From positions 10,806,001-10,870,000 of the forward strand of contig OX621253.1 in the NCBI GenBank assembly GCA_951640165.1: a stretch of 64,000 nucleotides of DNA. The letters run 5' to 3'. Each line of letters opens with the position of its first letter. Position 1 is the first letter of the stretch. Both the position numbers and the translations under genes were made by a program. The notes below the pieces were generated by a model. That model was not told the DNA's origin, ran no database searches, and saw nothing but the letters and a program-made list of their open reading frames with translations. The stretch is from Pseudoips prasinana (taxonomy: Eukaryota > Arthropoda > Insecta > Lepidoptera > Nolidae). Below are positions 62,923 through 64,000 of this stretch, piece after piece.

Positions 62923-63190
62923 GACGGGCCTGTTGGCGTGGTAGGTAGATACGCTGCTTTTCACGCCGGAGGTCGTGGGTTCGATTCCCACCCGGGACAA
63001 ATATTTGTGTGCATGAACATGTCTGTTTGTCCTGAGTCTGGGTGTAAATTATCCATATAAGTATGTATTTACAAAAGAAAAATAGTATATGTAGTATATC
63101 AGTTATCTGGTTTCCATAGTACAAGCTCTGCTTAGTTTGGGATCAGATGACCGTGTGTGAATAATGTCCCAGGATATTATTATTATTCTA
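62923..63190 (+). repeat. tRNA-headed SINE (family B), reference copy
   Basis: Head GACGGGCCTGTTGGCGTGGT, AGGTAGATACGCTGCTTTTC, GTCGTGGGTTCGATTCCCAC; body TTTGTGTGCATGAACATGTC, TGTTTGTCCTGAGTCTGGGT, TGGTTTCCATAGTACAAGCT and TAGTTTGGGATCAGATGACC; tail (ATT)n at 63176-63190. About 268 bp, the most complete member here. Confidence 0.85.
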
Positions 63191-64000
63191 ACGTATTTAT
63201 TTATTTTCATATTTAATACATATTTATTCTTATAAAATCGATATATAAAGCAATAATACACAAATAAATACGTAAAATACGTATTATTATTATTACTTAG
63301 ATATACGAAACGTAACTAGCTATGAGAGAAAGAAAATGTGTGTTTGCACCGCACTCTCTTCCCAGTACAGTAATCACACGTTTCCACCACCATGTCACTA
63401 CCATGTCAAGCGCGCGTAAAGATATGTTTCAAAAACGTAGACTTGCAATAAATTTTCCTGGCTTAGGAAAGAACACGGTACGATACGTAAAGTATCCCTA
63501 AAACATAAAGTTACACAAATACTCCTAACTGAATTTTTTGACTCCTGATATTTTTGTAAGTGGGTTGACAAAATGACTACAGTTACAAATATTTGTCAAA
63601 ATTATATGTATTCATCTAGTTTGTACTTAGTTTAATGAAGTTAAAACAAGCGCTAATCCCGCCGACAAACTGTTGCGCAGTTTGGTAGGTTTATAAACGA
63701 AAAATGTTATTGTATTCCAATAAAAACTCTATTTATTATTTTTTTATTATATAAGGGTATTTTTAACATTAGATAGGCACATTTTTATTTATAACATATT
63801 AAACTACTATGCTATCAACATAATATATATATATAATATTATAATTTATGTTACCACCACGTGTGTACTTCATTCATATATTTGACCATCATTCCTGCAA
63901 TCGTAACGTGTGTGATCTTTCTTTTAGCACTCGTCGCACGCGCAGGAAGCATTGATTTATTGCGCTGACAGATTTCTATGAACATTTTACACTTTTAAAT
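63191..64000. other. Upstream or intron-1 region of dys, nothing firm
   Basis: Includes a less AT-rich patch 63290-63480 (CCACCACCATGTCACTACCA) that could be regulatory or exonic, but I see no supported exon. Confidence 0.3.

Noticed and set aside
62923..62998. tRNA-like heads (also 13387, 29441, 43440, 48245) as functional tRNA genes
   Set aside because: They have A- and B-box-like text, but they lack a full cloverleaf and are followed by shared SINE bodies and A/T-rich tails in many copies.
1..64000. A new multi-gene biological system
   Set aside because: The window explains well as one large transcription factor gene, the end of a small gene, and transposable elements; no unexplained cluster of coding regions remains.

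Overview
This is eukaryotic nuclear DNA, most likely from a lepidopteran (moth or butterfly). It is AT-rich, its real genes are split by GT-AG introns, and it is packed with repeat types typical of Lepidoptera: Helitrons ending in GCTAG, RTE-like LINE 3' ends with ATG/CAT tails, tRNA-headed SINEs, mariner and piggyBac. I see no bacterial, organellar, CRISPR or rRNA operon content.

Two host genes are supported. (1) On the minus strand from 60967 down to 28623 lies most of a bHLH-PAS transcription factor gene that I recognise as dysfusion (dys), the insect relative of vertebrate NPAS4. Ten coding exons join in phase with good splice sites to give about 542 residues: bHLH, PAS-A, PAS-B and a Tyr/Pro-rich tail. 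An eleventh, phase-neutral 54-bp exon may be an alternative cassette. The 5' coding exon(s) and promoter were not found and lie to the right of 60967, perhaps outside the window. (2) On the plus strand at 760-916 and 1601-1779 are two exons of a partial small Cys-rich protein, probably Kazal-like and secreted. Its 5' part lies upstream.

Everything else is intergenic or intronic DNA shaped by mobile elements. From 1 to 26 kb: Kazal-like gene end, LINE 3' ends, a degenerate and rearranged Helitron helicase (5801-7490), short Helitrons, a complete mariner (11583-12870) inside a Helitron, many SINEs including a SINE-in-SINE nest (17945-18362), and a palindromic MITE family. From 26.15 to 27.42 kb: a tandem array with a 171-bp higher-order period, 3' of dys. 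From 28.6 to 61 kb: dys. Its introns hold a frameshifted CR1/Jockey-type LINE carrying a second, almost identical mariner (41930-43217), a full-length uninterrupted LINE (48496-51608, 988-codon ORF), an RTE 3' fragment and an intact piggyBac-like element (53162-55921). From 61 to 64 kb: probable first intron or upstream region of dys, with SINE copies.

The most notable points are the two near-identical intact mariners, the apparently intact LINE and piggyBac elements sitting sense-oriented in one 15-kb dys intron, the piggyBac ATAA (not TTAA) flanks, the candidate dys cassette exon, several perfect long hairpins, and a repeat family that looks 5S-rRNA-derived. I found no evidence for a new multi-gene system. 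All assignments come from reading the sequence and from memory of the families; no search was run.
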